DNA of 64,000 nucleotides from Diogma glabrata (GCA_963693315.1 OY856188.1:194690322-194754321); one strand, 5' to 3'; positions 21,389-31,960 are shown, counted from the first letter of the stretch. Notes: generated from the letters alone by a model not told the origin. Program-made: numbers and translations.

Positions 21389-21670
21389 GTGAAGATAGCT
21401 CAGGTATCGGTTAAAAAAAATGGTGAGCGTATCTTGCATTTTGACAATCCTTGCCCGAGTAATTTTAACTTTGAAGTTGCAAAAATCAAAGAACATTTGA
21501 TAGTGTCTGGGGTAGCTGTGCCAGGACTTGAATATAACAGGCAATCTGATGTCTGGAATAATGCCAAAAAGAAAGTTGTGAAACATGCAATGCATTCGGC
21601 AGATAAAGGGAGTTGCCAATTTTTTGCTCAATTAATCACATGGTTGAATTCTGTACTATTCAAAAGTTAA
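21389..21670 (+). CDS. Unrecognised open frame inside the hAT element
   Basis: The 93-codon frame contains HFDNPCPSNFNFEVAKIKEH, then VAVPGLEYNRQSDVWNNAKK and a Cys-containing end, with more balanced composition than the surrounding AT-rich DNA. It resembles real protein more than chance, but the family was not recognised. It may extend upstream out of frame. It could be a scrap of the original transposase or of another element. The following LINE tail starts about 60 bp after its stop. Confidence 0.3.
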   Translation: MKIAQVSVKKNGERILHFDNPCPSNFNFEVAKIKEHLIVSGVAVPGLEYNRQSDVWNNAKKKVVKHAMHSADKGSCQFFAQLITWLNSVLFKS

Positions 21671-21727
21671 GTTGGATCACCTCTCAGTTGACGATCTCGA
21701 TAAGAAAAACTTAAAAAAAACCAAAAA

Positions 21728-21835
21728 GAATGGCGTCCACCACCTAAGCGCGCATGTTGTTTTGGGTCCTAGGTTTCTATGTGTTGTTGTGAAACATATT
21801 GCAATTCCTACCATTCTATTAAAAAATAAGTTTTT
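21728..21835 (+). repeat. LINE 3' tail fragment inside the hAT element
   Basis: GCGCGCATGTTGTTTTGGGT, CCTAGGTTTCTATGTGTTGT and ACATATTGCAATTCCTAC match the 3' end of the local LINE family at 17.4, 33.1 and 46.2 kb. It is only about 110 bp, consistent with a severely 5'-truncated insertion. Confidence 0.75.
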
Positions 21836-22267
21836 TTTAAATTTGCTTAAAAATATTAGAATTTCTTAATTTTTTTCTTTAAAAAAAATCAAGTTGATTT
21901 GAATCTGATTTAACTCACTGATTTAAATCAATGCAACCCTGCTTTAATTATTAATAAGTAGTTATATTTTTTTTACTAATTTTTAATCCATATTCATAAA
22001 CTAATATCAATAAAAACTTCACAATTGACAACTACTCACTCAATTTATTGTGGATTAATATTGGGATACCATATTCCTTCTTTAATTCTCATTTTTTTTA
22101 TTGATGCTTAAAATTGCGATCGTAAATAATTTTATATTTAAAGAATAACTCGACCATTCCATATTTTAATCACTCCAATCCACTTTTCTATACCCACTCA
22201 ATCAATCAAAAAACTAAACCAACTCAATCAAAAAAGTCAGGCAAGTGCGAATATAATTCGCTCGCTG

Positions 22268-23043
22268 AGGGTTCCGTGTATATAATATTTGAGAAAAAAC
22301 AGTTTTTGTTATAGTTTCACGTTTATTTGAAATTATAACTATGTAGTACAAATTTTTAGTATCGATTTAGCAAACTCCCTACACCCTTAAATTTTTAGAT
22401 AGGACAAACAAAAATTTTACATTTATTAAAATAAGTCGAAAACTGTGCTTTCGAAAATTACAGAAAAAACTGTTTTGCACAACAAAGAAAAATCACCTTT
22501 CATATAACACCCTACATGCCATGATCAAAAATATTTTTTTTTCAAAATTTCTACTTTAAACTCGCTCTAATGAACATTTGAAATTATAACAACCAAAAAA
22601 AATTTTGGTTTCGATTTAACATCCATGAATTTTTTTAAATTTTTTCTTTTGTAATGTTCGAAGTTAAGGGAGGGGGGACCAAAAAACCACTCGTTTTTGG
22701 TAATAACTCAAAAACTACGCAGTCGAAAATTCAATGAAAATTGTTTTTGAAATACTTCCATTTTTTTCGATTTTTCTAGACCAAACTCGATTCCTTAAAA
22801 AAAACTTTTGTTTTATTATCTCCTTATCTATGTCCATAAAATATAGATAAAAACAAATATATGAATTTTTTTTGTTATCATCAGGTGTGGGACAACACAT
22901 TTAATAACTGTAGAAACTTTCAAGTTGATAGCACTTATAGTTTGTGAGTAAATTGATTATGTAGAAATTCGGACGGACACCGAAGTCTCACCGATACATC
23001 GTTTACGATACATCGTTTTTACTTTTTCAAAGTACGGAACCCT
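22268..23043. mobile_element. Non-coding element with AGGGTTCCGT inverted ends
   Basis: AGGGTTCCGT at 22268-22277 is exactly inverted at 23034-23043. The interior is AT-rich with repeated words (GAAATTATAAC, TCGAAAA) and a GGACGGACACCGAAGTCTCA block with CGATACATCG repeats near the right end. Similar ends occur in repeats of some insect genomes. No target duplication was recognised, so class and exact limits are uncertain. Confidence 0.55.
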
Positions 23044-23183
23044 AAAAACTAAACCAACCCAAGAGTTCAAACTCAACTAACTAGCCCGTCTTTAAAAAAA
23101 ACAATTTTAATTAATTTCTCATAGCACGAGCCAAAAGAATATAGTCAGCATAAATTTCTTTTTACCTGTAAAAAAAATAGTAT

Positions 23184-23859
23184 TGTAACGACTCTTCGTT
23201 GGTTCTTTTAGATTATTGAACAAACACGACAGTAAAAGACAGATCTTTAGTTAACAGAATCTCAAACTTTATTTGTCATCAAATTACAGCAGCTTCCGTT
23301 TTTCCTTACAATAAATTCCAGGGTCTCCAATTTATGTACACTAAACTTCACCGCTTTTCCACAATTTGAATCAATAATATTCGGAATGGTAAAATCTGTA
23401 TTTACTATTCCACTAAGTTCAGATTCTTTCTCTATTAGTACCCAGGCTCAGATACCACCGATTATTCCTTAAACTTGCGAATATTTATAAACACTTTTAA
23501 TTGCAAAAGTAAAACTGCCCATCTGATATTTTTGTTTGCTTATTTATATCGAAAAATAAATAAATCGAAACTTCTATAATCCACTAGAAATCAATACTAC
23601 GTAGTCCGTACATCTGAAATAGGCCACACCTGTTTTCATTCATACTTGCATTTGTATTAGCGAACTCAAATTTAATTTATGCAAAATGTATTAGGTAACT
23701 CCTTTTAATTCATTAATGTAAACATTTGTATAACAAATTTAATTTACATTAATTTATGCAATACAATTTGCAATACAAGTAAAAGATTGAAAAAGGAGTT
23801 AACTTTTAATTAATGAATGAGTAAATAAAATTAACCCATTCTGGACGAAGTTTATTACA
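23184..23859 (-). repeat. 3' LTR of the young gypsy-type element
   Basis: 676 bp, same length as and apparently identical to 26792-27467. In element orientation it starts TGTAATAAACTTCGTCC and ends GAGTCGTTACA. A TATAAAT box (plus 23542-23548) and an AATAAA signal (plus 23268-23273) lie in the expected U3 and R order. An internal near-palindrome around AAATTTAATTTACATTAATT is also present. Confidence 0.95.
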
Positions 23860-23870
23860 TTGCCCTCCAT
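23860..23870 (-). promoter_or_regulatory. Polypurine tract
   Basis: On the minus strand ATGGAGGGCAA directly precedes the 3' LTR and follows the stop codon of the long frame. It is the expected primer for plus-strand synthesis. Confidence 0.75.
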
Positions 23871-26762
23871 TTAGTTTTGTTCGTCCCGAACAATATCAGA
23901 GATCGCATTGGTGCTGTTACCTTGGTACGGTGCCAACCTTTGCAGATGTATCACTTTCATCTTGGTACGGGGTCCCTTTTGTATGCGGTAGATGACATCA
24001 TTAATTCGTTTGATTATTTTATATGGGCCTTCCCAATCTGGCTGCAGCTTGGGTGATCTTCCCTTAGTTCTTCTGGGGTTGTATAGCCATACCAATTCTC
24101 CTTCTTGAAAACCGCCACTATTTGCATTTATGTCGTACCTGGTTTTCATTTTGTCACTGGCTATCTTAATGTGGTCTCGAACCTGCTGATGGATTTTATT
24201 CATCTTCTCCCTTAGTTGTCCCACATAATCTGTTTTCGTGGATACCAGACCTCCAGGGATGCCAAACTCGATGTCACTAGGAAGATGTAGTTCTCTTCCG
24301 AACATGATATTCGCTGGCGTTTCACTTGTCGTATCGTGCACTGCGCTACGATAGGCCATCAAGAATAACGGAAGATCCTTGTCCCAATTTCTTTGGTTGG
24401 CTTCTACTACCTTTGACAAATGTTCTTCCATGGTTCGGTTGAATCGTTCTACCATGCCATCTGACTGCGGGTTCATAGGTGTAGTTCGTGTTTTTCTAAT
24501 GCCGAGTGTTCTGCACAGCTCTTCCATCAGTTGAGATTCGAAATTCCTTCCCTGGTCGGTATGCAACTCGAGCGGTGTTCCATATCTGCAAACCCATTCA
24601 TTGACTAATGTTTCCGCGACCGTAACTGCTTCCTGGTTCGGTATTGCATAAGCCTCCGGCCATTTTGTAAAGTAATCAATGACCACCATGATGTATTTGT
24701 TACCTTTTGTCGTTTCCGGAAATGGCCCCGCGATGTCTATAGCAATTCTCTCCATTGGGGCACCCACATTGTACTGTTGCATCTCTCCTCGAGTTCTAGT
24801 TTTTGGTCCTTTGCTTGCTGCACAAGTATCGCATCGCCGACACCATTGCTCCACGTCTGTTCGATACCTTACCCAATAAAACCTCTCCCTTACTTTGGCT
24901 AGGGTTTTATTGACTCCTAGGTGTCCTCCAGAAATACTTCCATGCAGTTTTCCCAGTACCTCTTCCACTCGACTTGATGGCAACACCAGTTGTTCTAACA
25001 CTTTCTTTCCATCAGCGGACTCCCATTTTCTTTTTAGTATCCCGTTGTCCATAAATAGTGAGTCCCATTGCGCCCAGTAGCATTTCACCTCCGTACTTAA
25101 AGGTGCGACCTCTTTCCACTCCGGTCGCCTTCCCTCAGTTTTCCAATTCAATATTGGAGCCATAGCTGGATCTTCTAGCTGCTCTCTTTTAATTGCCTCG
25201 GTACACCAATCTTCAGGAGTATGGAACTTGATTTGGTTCACTTTCATTGCCTCATTTCCCTCAGTTCTGCTACATGACTTGCACTCCTCAACACATGGTC
25301 TTCTTGAAAGATCTTCAGCGTTACCGTGTATCCTTCTCTTCCGGTGTTCAACGCGGCAATCTCCTTCCTTTTTGACATCCACTTGCTTGTTTGAAAGGTT
25401 CATCAATCGGCCTGGAACTACTCCTTCTTTTGCTGCTACTCGTGTTTTGCATTCTTGTCTGATGTGCCCTAACTGCCCACAATTCCAGCATCTTACTCTG
25501 CTAGATCTTCTTCGTTGATTTCGTTCAGGCTTATCTTCCAAACTTTTGACACGCATGATCACTTCATCAAGCGCTGCTTTTAGAGGTTCTTCAGCAACTT
25601 TCATCTGACGTACTCTACCTGAGTCATACGCTCTTTTTCCAGCTTCCATTTGCAGGGCTAATGCTAAGACTTCCGCGGGTAGTTTCTTTCCACTTAGATA
25701 CAGCTGATTTCTCATTTGTACATCTCGAAGAGCATTGATAAATGTATCAGCTGCCAGTTCGTCTCGGTGTTCCGCGTTATAGTTTGGATATGACAGATTT
25801 ACCAGTCTCACAATGTCAGCCTCTAATTCTTGCAAAGTTTCGCTGACTCCTTGTTTTCGTGTTCTGAGCTGCATGCGATGGAGAGCTTGCATATGACTTT
25901 CCCCATATCTTACTTCTAAGGCCTCCATTATCTTGCTGTAATCACGCTCTGTCGCTGATAGTGTTTGCAAAATTTCAGCAGCAGGTCCCTTCAATGCCAA
26001 TATAAGCGCATTTGCTTTTTGCTGGTGATCAACCCCAGTTGTTGCAATCTCAAATTGCATCTTAAATATCTGATACGATGTAGATCCATCAAATGCGGGT
26101 GTTTTCACTCTAGCTGGAGCTGAAGCAGTTGATGGATTGATTATGTTACCTGACTTCACTTGTGCTATTTCTTGTCGGAATTCACTCGAAAGTTGGCGGA
26201 ATTCACTCGAAAGTTTGCGTAATTTCTCTTGTTCTTCGGTAACTGTCCGCAGCTCCCTTTCCATGTTGTTGATTTTAACCTCCGCACTGGATATACGTGA
26301 CTCGATTACTTCACGTAGTTGTTGTTGATCTAATTTTTGTTCCGCTGCCAGTTTCTCTTGTCGGGCTTTTTGTTCTGCTGCCAGTTTCTCTTGTCGGGCC
26401 ATCATATCAGCAAGTTGTTGTTGTTGCTCTACTTTTTGTTCTGCTGCCTGTTTCTCTTGTCGGGCCATCAGATCAGCAAGTTGTTGTTGTTGCTCTAATT
26501 TTTGTTCTGCCGCCAGTTTCTCTTGTCGGGCCATCATTTCTTTTATCAACACCATCATCGGATCAATTGCTGGGGCATTCTGAGCTGGAGCTTCTTCCGA
26601 CTCTACTTCTATGACCTCTGTGTTTTGGCCTGCTTCTTCTAAAACTTTACGCAGCCGGAATGCAAGTTCTGCCTTCGTTCCATGGATTGGAGCATTCCTT
26701 TTCTTCAACTCATCCTTCAGCTGGGTCTGGCTGAGATCACTAATATTTACTGTCTTGACCAT
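23871..26762 (-). CDS. Gag-integrase fusion polyprotein without protease or RT
   Basis: 963 residues are open from the Met at 26762, chosen because the longer frame to 26831 would start inside the LTR and cross the PBS. Residues 4-45 resemble a SAP DNA-binding motif. Residues 71-200 form a Gln/Glu/Lys-rich coiled coil built from repeated MARQEKLAAEQK units. Residues 220-378 are the gag capsid region. A CCHC zinc knuckle follows (C425, C428, H433, C438). The sequence then passes at about 441-470 directly into the last part of RNase H (VEHRKRRIHGNAEDLSRRPC, 471-490). Integrase is complete: HHCC zinc finger (H607, H614, C644, C647), D676, D736, E772 with D-35-E spacing, and the C-terminal PYKIIKRI domain. 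Protease, RT and the RNase H active site are absent with the frame kept. Confidence 0.93.
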   Translation of the reverse strand: MVKTVNISDLSQTQLKDELKKRNAPIHGTKAELAFRLRKVLEEAGQNTEVIEVESEEAPAQNAPAIDPMMVLIKEMMARQEKLAAEQKLEQQQQLADLMARQEKQAAEQKVEQQQQLADMMARQEKLAAEQKARQEKLAAEQKLDQQQLREVIESRISSAEVKINNMERELRTVTEEQEKLRKLSSEFRQLSSEFRQEIAQVKSGNIINPSTASAPARVKTPAFDGSTSYQIFKMQFEIATTGVDHQQKANALILALKGPAAEILQTLSATERDYSKIMEALEVRYGESHMQALHRMQLRTRKQGVSETLQELEADIVRLVNLSYPNYNAEHRDELAADTFINALRDVQMRNQLYLSGKKLPAEVLALALQMEAGKRAYDSGRVRQMKVAEEPLKAALDEVIMRVKSLEDKPERNQRRRSSRVRCWNCGQLGHIRQECKTRVAAKEGVVPGRLMNLSNKQVDVKKEGDCRVEHRKRRIHGNAEDLSRRPCVEECKSCSRTEGNEAMKVNQIKFHTPEDWCTEAIKREQLEDPAMAPILNWKTEGRRPEWKEVAPLSTEVKCYWAQWDSLFMDNGILKRKWESADGKKVLEQLVLPSSRVEEVLGKLHGSISGGHLGVNKTLAKVRERFYWVRYRTDVEQWCRRCDTCAASKGPKTRTRGEMQQYNVGAPMERIAIDIAGPFPETTKGNKYIMVVIDYFTKWPEAYAIPNQEAVTVAETLVNEWVCRYGTPLELHTDQGRNFESQLMEELCRTLGIRKTRTTPMNPQSDGMVERFNRTMEEHLSKVVEANQRNWDKDLPLFLMAYRSAVHDTTSETPANIMFGRELHLPSDIEFGIPGGLVSTKTDYVGQLREKMNKIHQQVRDHIKIASDKMKTRYDINANSGGFQEGELVWLYNPRRTKGRSPKLQPDWEGPYKIIKRINDVIYRIQKGPRTKMKVIHLQRLAPYQGNSTNAISDIVRDEQN

Positions 26763-26770
26763 TGTTTCAA

Positions 26771-26790
26771 TAATCCCACTTCTGACACCA
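26771..26790 (-). promoter_or_regulatory. Primer binding site, tRNA-Leu type
   Basis: The plus strand reads TAATCCCACTTCTGACACCA, matching the 3' end of eukaryotic tRNA-Leu including CCA. On the element strand this gives TGGTGTCAGAAGTGGG one base after the 5' LTR, where minus-strand cDNA synthesis would be primed. Confidence 0.85.
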
Positions 26791-26791
26791 C

Positions 26792-27467
26792 TGTAACGAC
26801 TCTTCGTTGGTTCTTTTAGATTATTGAACAAACACGACAGTAAAAGACAGATCTTTAGTTAACAGAATCTCAAACTTTATTTGTCATCAAATTACAGCAG
26901 CTTCCGTTTTTCCTTACAATAAATTCCAGGGTCTCCAATTTATGTACACTAAACTTCACCGCTTTTCCACAATTTGAATCAATAATATTCGGAATGGTAA
27001 AATCTGTATTTACTATTCCACTAAGTTCAGATTCTTTCTCTATTAGTACCCAGGCTCAGATACCACCGATTATTCCTTAAACTTGCGAATATTTATAAAC
27101 ACTTTTAATTGCAAAAGTAAAACTGCCCATCTGATATTTTTGTTTGCTTATTTATATCGAAAAATAAATAAATCGAAACTTCTATAATCCACTAGAAATC
27201 AATACTACGTAGTCCGTACATCTGAAATAGGCCACACCTGTTTTCATTCATACTTGCATTTGTATTAGCGAACTCAAATTTAATTTATGCAAAATGTATT
27301 AGGTAACTCCTTTTAATTCATTAATGTAAACATTTGTATAACAAATTTAATTTACATTAATTTATGCAATACAATTTGCAATACAAGTAAAAGATTGAAA
27401 AAGGAGTTAACTTTTAATTAATGAATGAGTAAATAAAATTAACCCATTCTGGACGAAGTTTATTACA
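26792..27467 (-). repeat. 5' LTR of the young gypsy-type element
   Basis: 676 bp, apparently identical to 23184-23859, including promoter-like and polyadenylation-like signals. Followed on the plus side by the target duplication GTAT. It drives transcription toward lower coordinates. Confidence 0.95.
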
Positions 27468-27471
27468 GTAT

Positions 27472-29990
27472 ATTCTTCAACGATGCCGAAAACAACATAT
27501 TTTGAAGCGAGAGGACAGTTTATCCGCCGAGGCGATAGCCGTGGTTAGTAATGGTCGCGAGATTCCAAAAATGATTTTCGGCGAGTAGAAGACTGTACTT
27601 TTTCTACTACTTTTTTAAAAATTATTAAACATTTTCATTTATAATTACATACAATTCCAATTTTAAAACATACAAACATCCAATTAAAATCTTTAAATTT
27701 ATATTTATATTTCTGCTATTAAAATATAGATGAATTTATATGAATAAATTAACCAATTTCTTATCATCAATGTGCCTTTAAGAGTTGATCTAGCTCGGTT
27801 AAGTTTGATTTCCACTTCGTCTATTGTAAAAACTTCAACGAAGCTCATCAACTCCATCATTTCTCTTTTCAATATGGTAATCCCCGTTGTTTCAATTATT
27901 CTACTCTTAATTTCATAAAAGTCTGATTGTGCTTCTACTAAAGTCAGTATTTCAAATATTTTAAGGTACTCTGATGGGTTCCCGTCAACGATAAATATTT
28001 TGAAGCTATATACGAGTTACGATGAATACAACTTTTAAATAATAAATTGGATTTTGTAACTATCGTAACTAGTAATTCGTTTCTCTTTGGATTTTATGGA
28101 TTTTATTCATTTTGTGTTGTACAGTGTACTAGTAGCCAGTATTCATGCATGAATTATTTCCAGAGATTTCTAATATTTTAATTAATTAAAATTTATTTTA
28201 AATTATTTTTCTTTACAAAACCACCTTTCATAAGAATCCTTGAAATTAAACATTTTTAATGGTTGATTGAGAAAGTTCATTTCAAATGGGAATAACTCAT
28301 ATTTAATTCTCTAAACTGTTATTTTAAATATACAAACCAGAAATTTTAAAAATTTAAAACAAATTATAAGATGTAAATGATTTGCAACTCACAGAACCTT
28401 AAACGCTTTTCATAATAATATTCCCAATTACCACCATTCACTTTATACCTTCAGTTATAATTCGATTAATAATTGTATAATAATAACAACTAATAACCTT
28501 TTGACATTAAATATGTAAGAAAAATAATCGATCATTTATCAATTTATTTGACCTTCTTCGTTCAAATCTTTACTTTTTTCTTAAATTTTTTCTTGAATTT
28601 ATTCTTACGGAATTAACTGTTCTTTCATTTATATTGTTACACTTCATATAATTATTAATTCATCATAATCGGTAGTAGCATTGTATGGAATTTTTAAAAC
28701 GGTTGAATGAGTTTTGTTTAATTTTATTTTGTTATGTAAAAACAGTTTCTTTAAAGCTTAAATTTTTATTTTATTTTGCATCTTTTTACTTAACCTTTGA
28801 AGTTTCCGAGAATGTTTCCGAATATTGTTTCTCTAAAACAAACAAATGGGAAGTAAATTTTAAGAAATAGTGCACACACATCCGTCTTAAGAAATTTTTT
28901 TTTATTTTCAAATCACAACGTGACTATTTATGATTTGAAATTCTTTTTATTAAACACAAGTTAAGTATTATCATCAGTAAACGAGGTATCTTATAATTAC
29001 ATCTTATAAATTTCTTATTGATTTCACAATACAATTCGTTTAGAAAACCAAACGAGTTCATAATAATAATAATAATAAAATATAATCGTACTAATAATCA
29101 AATCTGGAATAGTTAAAAAAATTAATTATTAAACCTTGATATTTTTAGTAAAAAAATAACAAAATTATAATATAAGATAATTATTATTGATCATTTTGTG
29201 ATCACTTATAATAGCAACACTTATCGATCACTACAAAATCTAAACAAAATATGTTTAAATTATCTTTCGTGATTCATTCATCATCATCTTGAAGAAAATT
29301 TTATTTTGATTTAATTTTTTTTTAAACGAAATAGAATGGAAGTTACCGTTTCGACAGAAACCAAGGGTGGATACTAATCAATTGTGCATTTTTATAACGA
29401 AATATGTCAAAGCTAACGTAAATGTAAACAAATTGATAAACTGATATTTTTATTTGATAATAAAGAAAAATCAGTAAGAAAAACAACTTTCAATAATTTA
29501 CTTGTAGCCACTACATAGACTTGTAATAATAAAGATAATGTCAATTTGATTGAATCATAGAAATTTTTTGTAGCTACAGGTGGATTATTATAATGAAATT
29601 AAAGTTGTAACTTTATATAGTTAATTGTTTTGTAGATGTATACTAAAATGTTGTTTGTGTTAATTAATTTGTTTATCACCAAAAATGATTTATTTCTACT
29701 GGTAAACATGATATAGGTGTGTAAGTTCAATAACTTGCTTAGGCGATCTGTTGGTACTAATTTAAGTCCAAACGATTCACTTGGTTGGGATGACCTTGTT
29801 TTATTGTTGGATATGACTAACCTTAACATTGTTTTGAAGAATTTCGTGAGCCCACATAACTTGAATCTATGTTTCGAAATAGAAATGATCTTGCCTTTCA
29901 CTTGAATCATATAAAAGACTTTTGGATACGAATGATAACTTTGATAACCTGATAGAAGTAATATCATTAACTCAATAAATCGGGTTTTAA
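27472..29990. other. AT-rich stretch without a recognised gene
   Basis: 27480-27600 is slightly GC-richer (CCGCCGAGGCGATAGCCG) but codes for nothing recognisable. The rest is AT-rich with short chance frames and a short ATA run near 29061. Confidence 0.5.
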
Positions 29991-30311
29991 TTTTGTAATG
30001 AACACTGTTTCTGCTAGTGAGTCACTAACAGGAAACAAACGGAGGACTGCGTATCTGACAGAGTTTTTATTCCGACGAGCTTCAGCCATGTGTGTCCGAG
30101 AAGTAATTTCCTCTAGTTCAGTACAAATACTCAGATATGCACGCAAATGAGACTGTGTAAACGGATTTAGGTAAGCAAAATAAAGAGCAGGAACTCTAAC
30201 GACGTCAAAGGTCGAAGGAATCGAGATCATCACAACCACCATTAGCATTAACACCAAGTTTTCGCATTGAAAAAATAAAACAACCAAAAAAATAACCAAA
30301 ATGATACTCAT
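29967..30311 (-). CDS. Hypothetical 114-codon frame, paralogous to the 14.5-kb segment
   Basis: The frame starts with a hydrophobic stretch (MSIILVIFLVVLFFQ and a second run) that could act as a signal or membrane anchor, followed by a polar part with PFTQSHLRAYLSICTELEE and HMAEARRNKNSVRY. The polar part is partly kept, with stops, at 14465-14760. No family was recognised. Conservation of PFTQS-LRAY and EARR between copies hints that the reading may once have been coding, but a non-coding repeat with a chance frame is equally possible. Confidence 0.25.
   Translation of the reverse strand: MSIILVIFLVVLFFQCENLVLMLMVVVMISIPSTFDVVRVPALYFAYLNPFTQSHLRAYLSICTELEEITSRTHMAEARRNKNSVRYAVLRLFPVSDSLAETVFITKLKPDLLS
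29995..30275 (-). repeat. Diverged copy of the repeat at 14465-14760
   Basis: Same-orientation match to 14.5 kb with landmarks ATTCCGACGAGCTTCA, ATATGCACGCAAATGAGACT and GTGTAAACGGA. Both copies start after TGTAATGAACACTG. Substitutions are frequent, so the duplication is old. Confidence 0.55.
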
Positions 30312-31029
30312 CGACTACCCCCAAATTACAAAATGTCCAAGTAAATATAAAAAAAATTCATTAACCAACAGAATATCAAAATGAGAAAGCAAATCAAAAC
30401 GGGTTGAAAAAGATATGAATAAAAGACGATAAGTTGTATTGCACGCGTTGATTCATCAATAAGACATGCTACAGATCTACAGTTAAATTGTACAATTTAA
30501 TTGAAGGAAATATTTTACGAAATATTGTGTCAAAAAGTGAAGAAATAAACTTTCAATTATTTTCTTCAATTTTTTTGCTTTTGTAAGTTTGTTTTTTATT
30601 TTATTTTTCGTAGTTGTATTGAAATATATTGGATGGAATATTGTAGATATTCTTTTCAGTTGTTTGGTTTATTTTTATTTCGTAATTTGTTTAGTTTAAT
30701 TAATTAAATCATGTGTAAAATAATACAAAAATATGGAGGGGCTGAAATCTCAAGCTCTGAGATATCAAGACTTCGGTCTGGGTTAAGGATTTTGATATAG
30801 TTTTCGGCAAAAAACTTTTATGAAGACATGGTTTTTAGTTTTGGGCAGCGATGTATATCAAACATAACTTTTTGTTAAAGTACATGTATTTTTTAACTCT
30901 GTTTAGATATGTATTACAAAACTAACACGAAACATCTATACGTTGTTGGAAAATTATAACAGATCATATATTAACATAATTTAGTGAAAAGATTGTACAA
31001 TCAGCAAACTACTCAAAAACCTCTCCATT

Positions 31030-31600
31030 TAGCGTTTTGTAGGATAAAAAATTCAAACTTTTTTCAAACAAAATTCTAAAAATATTTCAAAAATTATTAC
31101 AAAATCACAGATTAAAACTTTTTTCAAAAATTCTAAAAATATTGCAAAAATTATAACAAAATCAAAAATTGTAACTTTTTCCAAAATTATAAAAATTATA
31201 ATAAAATCAAAAATTTTAAATTTTTCCAAAAATATTCCAAAAATTCTTACAAAATCAAAAATTGAAACTTTTTCAAAATTCTAAAAATATGTGTGTATAA
31301 AATTCAAAAATTCTATTTTTATTTCAAAATTCTAAAAATATTCCAAAAATTAGAATAAAATCCAAAATTTTAACTTTTTCTAAATTCTAATAATATTTCA
31401 AAAATTCTTAAAAATTCAAAAATTCAAACTTTTTCCAAAACTCTAAAAATATTGCAAAAATTATAACAATATCAAAAATTGAAACTTTTTTCATAATTAT
31501 AAAAATTATAAAAAAATCAAAAATTTTAAATTTTCCAAAATTCCAAAAATATTTCAAAAACTATAACAAATTCAAACGTAAACAAACAGCTGAATTTATT
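31030..31600. repeat. Degenerate AT-rich tandem repeat
   Basis: A unit of roughly 60-70 bp of the type CAAAAATT-AACTTTTTC-AAATTCTAAAAATAT repeats about eight times with much variation. It behaves as a decayed minisatellite. Confidence 0.7.
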
Positions 31601-31960
31601 TTTCCAAAAAATTATCTAAAAAAATAAATGAAATCCTTTTTTTGACACACTTGACATTATTTTTTTGACTAACTATAATAATAATAAAATTTCATGTCGT
31701 GCAAACAATTAATTTTATTTTTCCAAAAAATTGGGTAAAAAAATAAATAAAAATCTTTCTTTTGACATACTTGACAACATTTTTTGACAAACTTACAATT
31801 CTCAATAATAATAATTCTCAATAATAATAATAAAATTTTATTTCAAACAAAATTTTAATTTAATTTTTTTCCAAAAAATTGGGTAAAAAAATAAATAAAA
31901 ATCTTTCTTTTGACACACTTGACAACATTTTTTTGACAAACTTATAATACAAAAATCTAG
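31600..31960. repeat. Three diverged tandem units of about 110-130 bp
   Basis: Each unit contains TTTTTCCAAAAAATT, an AAATAAATAAAAATC-like word, TTTTGACA-ACTTGACA and TTTTTTGAC-AACTTA, at about 31603, 31718 and 31865. A partial further unit with TTTTGACACACTTG occurs at 32072. Confidence 0.65.

Larger units (their letters stand above)
21006..21941. mobile_element. hAT-type element with 8-bp target duplication and captured sequence
   Basis: CTTTAATT flanks both sides (20998-21005 and 21942-21949). The ends are CAGGGTTGCATT and exact inverse AATGCAACCCTG, with subterminal AAATCAGATTT/TTAAATC words at both ends, as in many hAT families. The interior carries a 93-codon open frame and a LINE 3' tail, neither of which is part of a transposase, so the core was replaced or received insertions. 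Confidence 0.88.
23184..27467 (-). mobile_element. Young Ty3/gypsy-type LTR retrotransposon lacking protease and RT
   Basis: Two 676-bp LTRs (23184-23859 and 26792-27467) start TG and end CA and appear identical by eye. GTAT flanks both sides (23180-23183 and 27468-27471), a 4-bp target duplication. On the minus strand the order is 5' LTR (right), one-base spacer, tRNA-Leu-type PBS, one long frame, PPT, 3' LTR (left). The internal region is only 2.93 kb, much shorter than a complete gypsy element, because protease, RT and most of RNase H are missing. Structure and intact frame point to very recent insertion, with RT supplied in trans. Confidence 0.95.

Noticed and set aside
26771..26790. tRNA-Leu gene end
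   Set aside because: The match to the tRNA-Leu 3' end includes CCA and sits one base from an LTR; it is the retroelement primer binding site. No cloverleaf sequence surrounds it.
26137..26796. Open plus-strand frames opposite the gag coiled coil
   Set aside because: They mirror the repetitive gag coding sequence and have no independent support.
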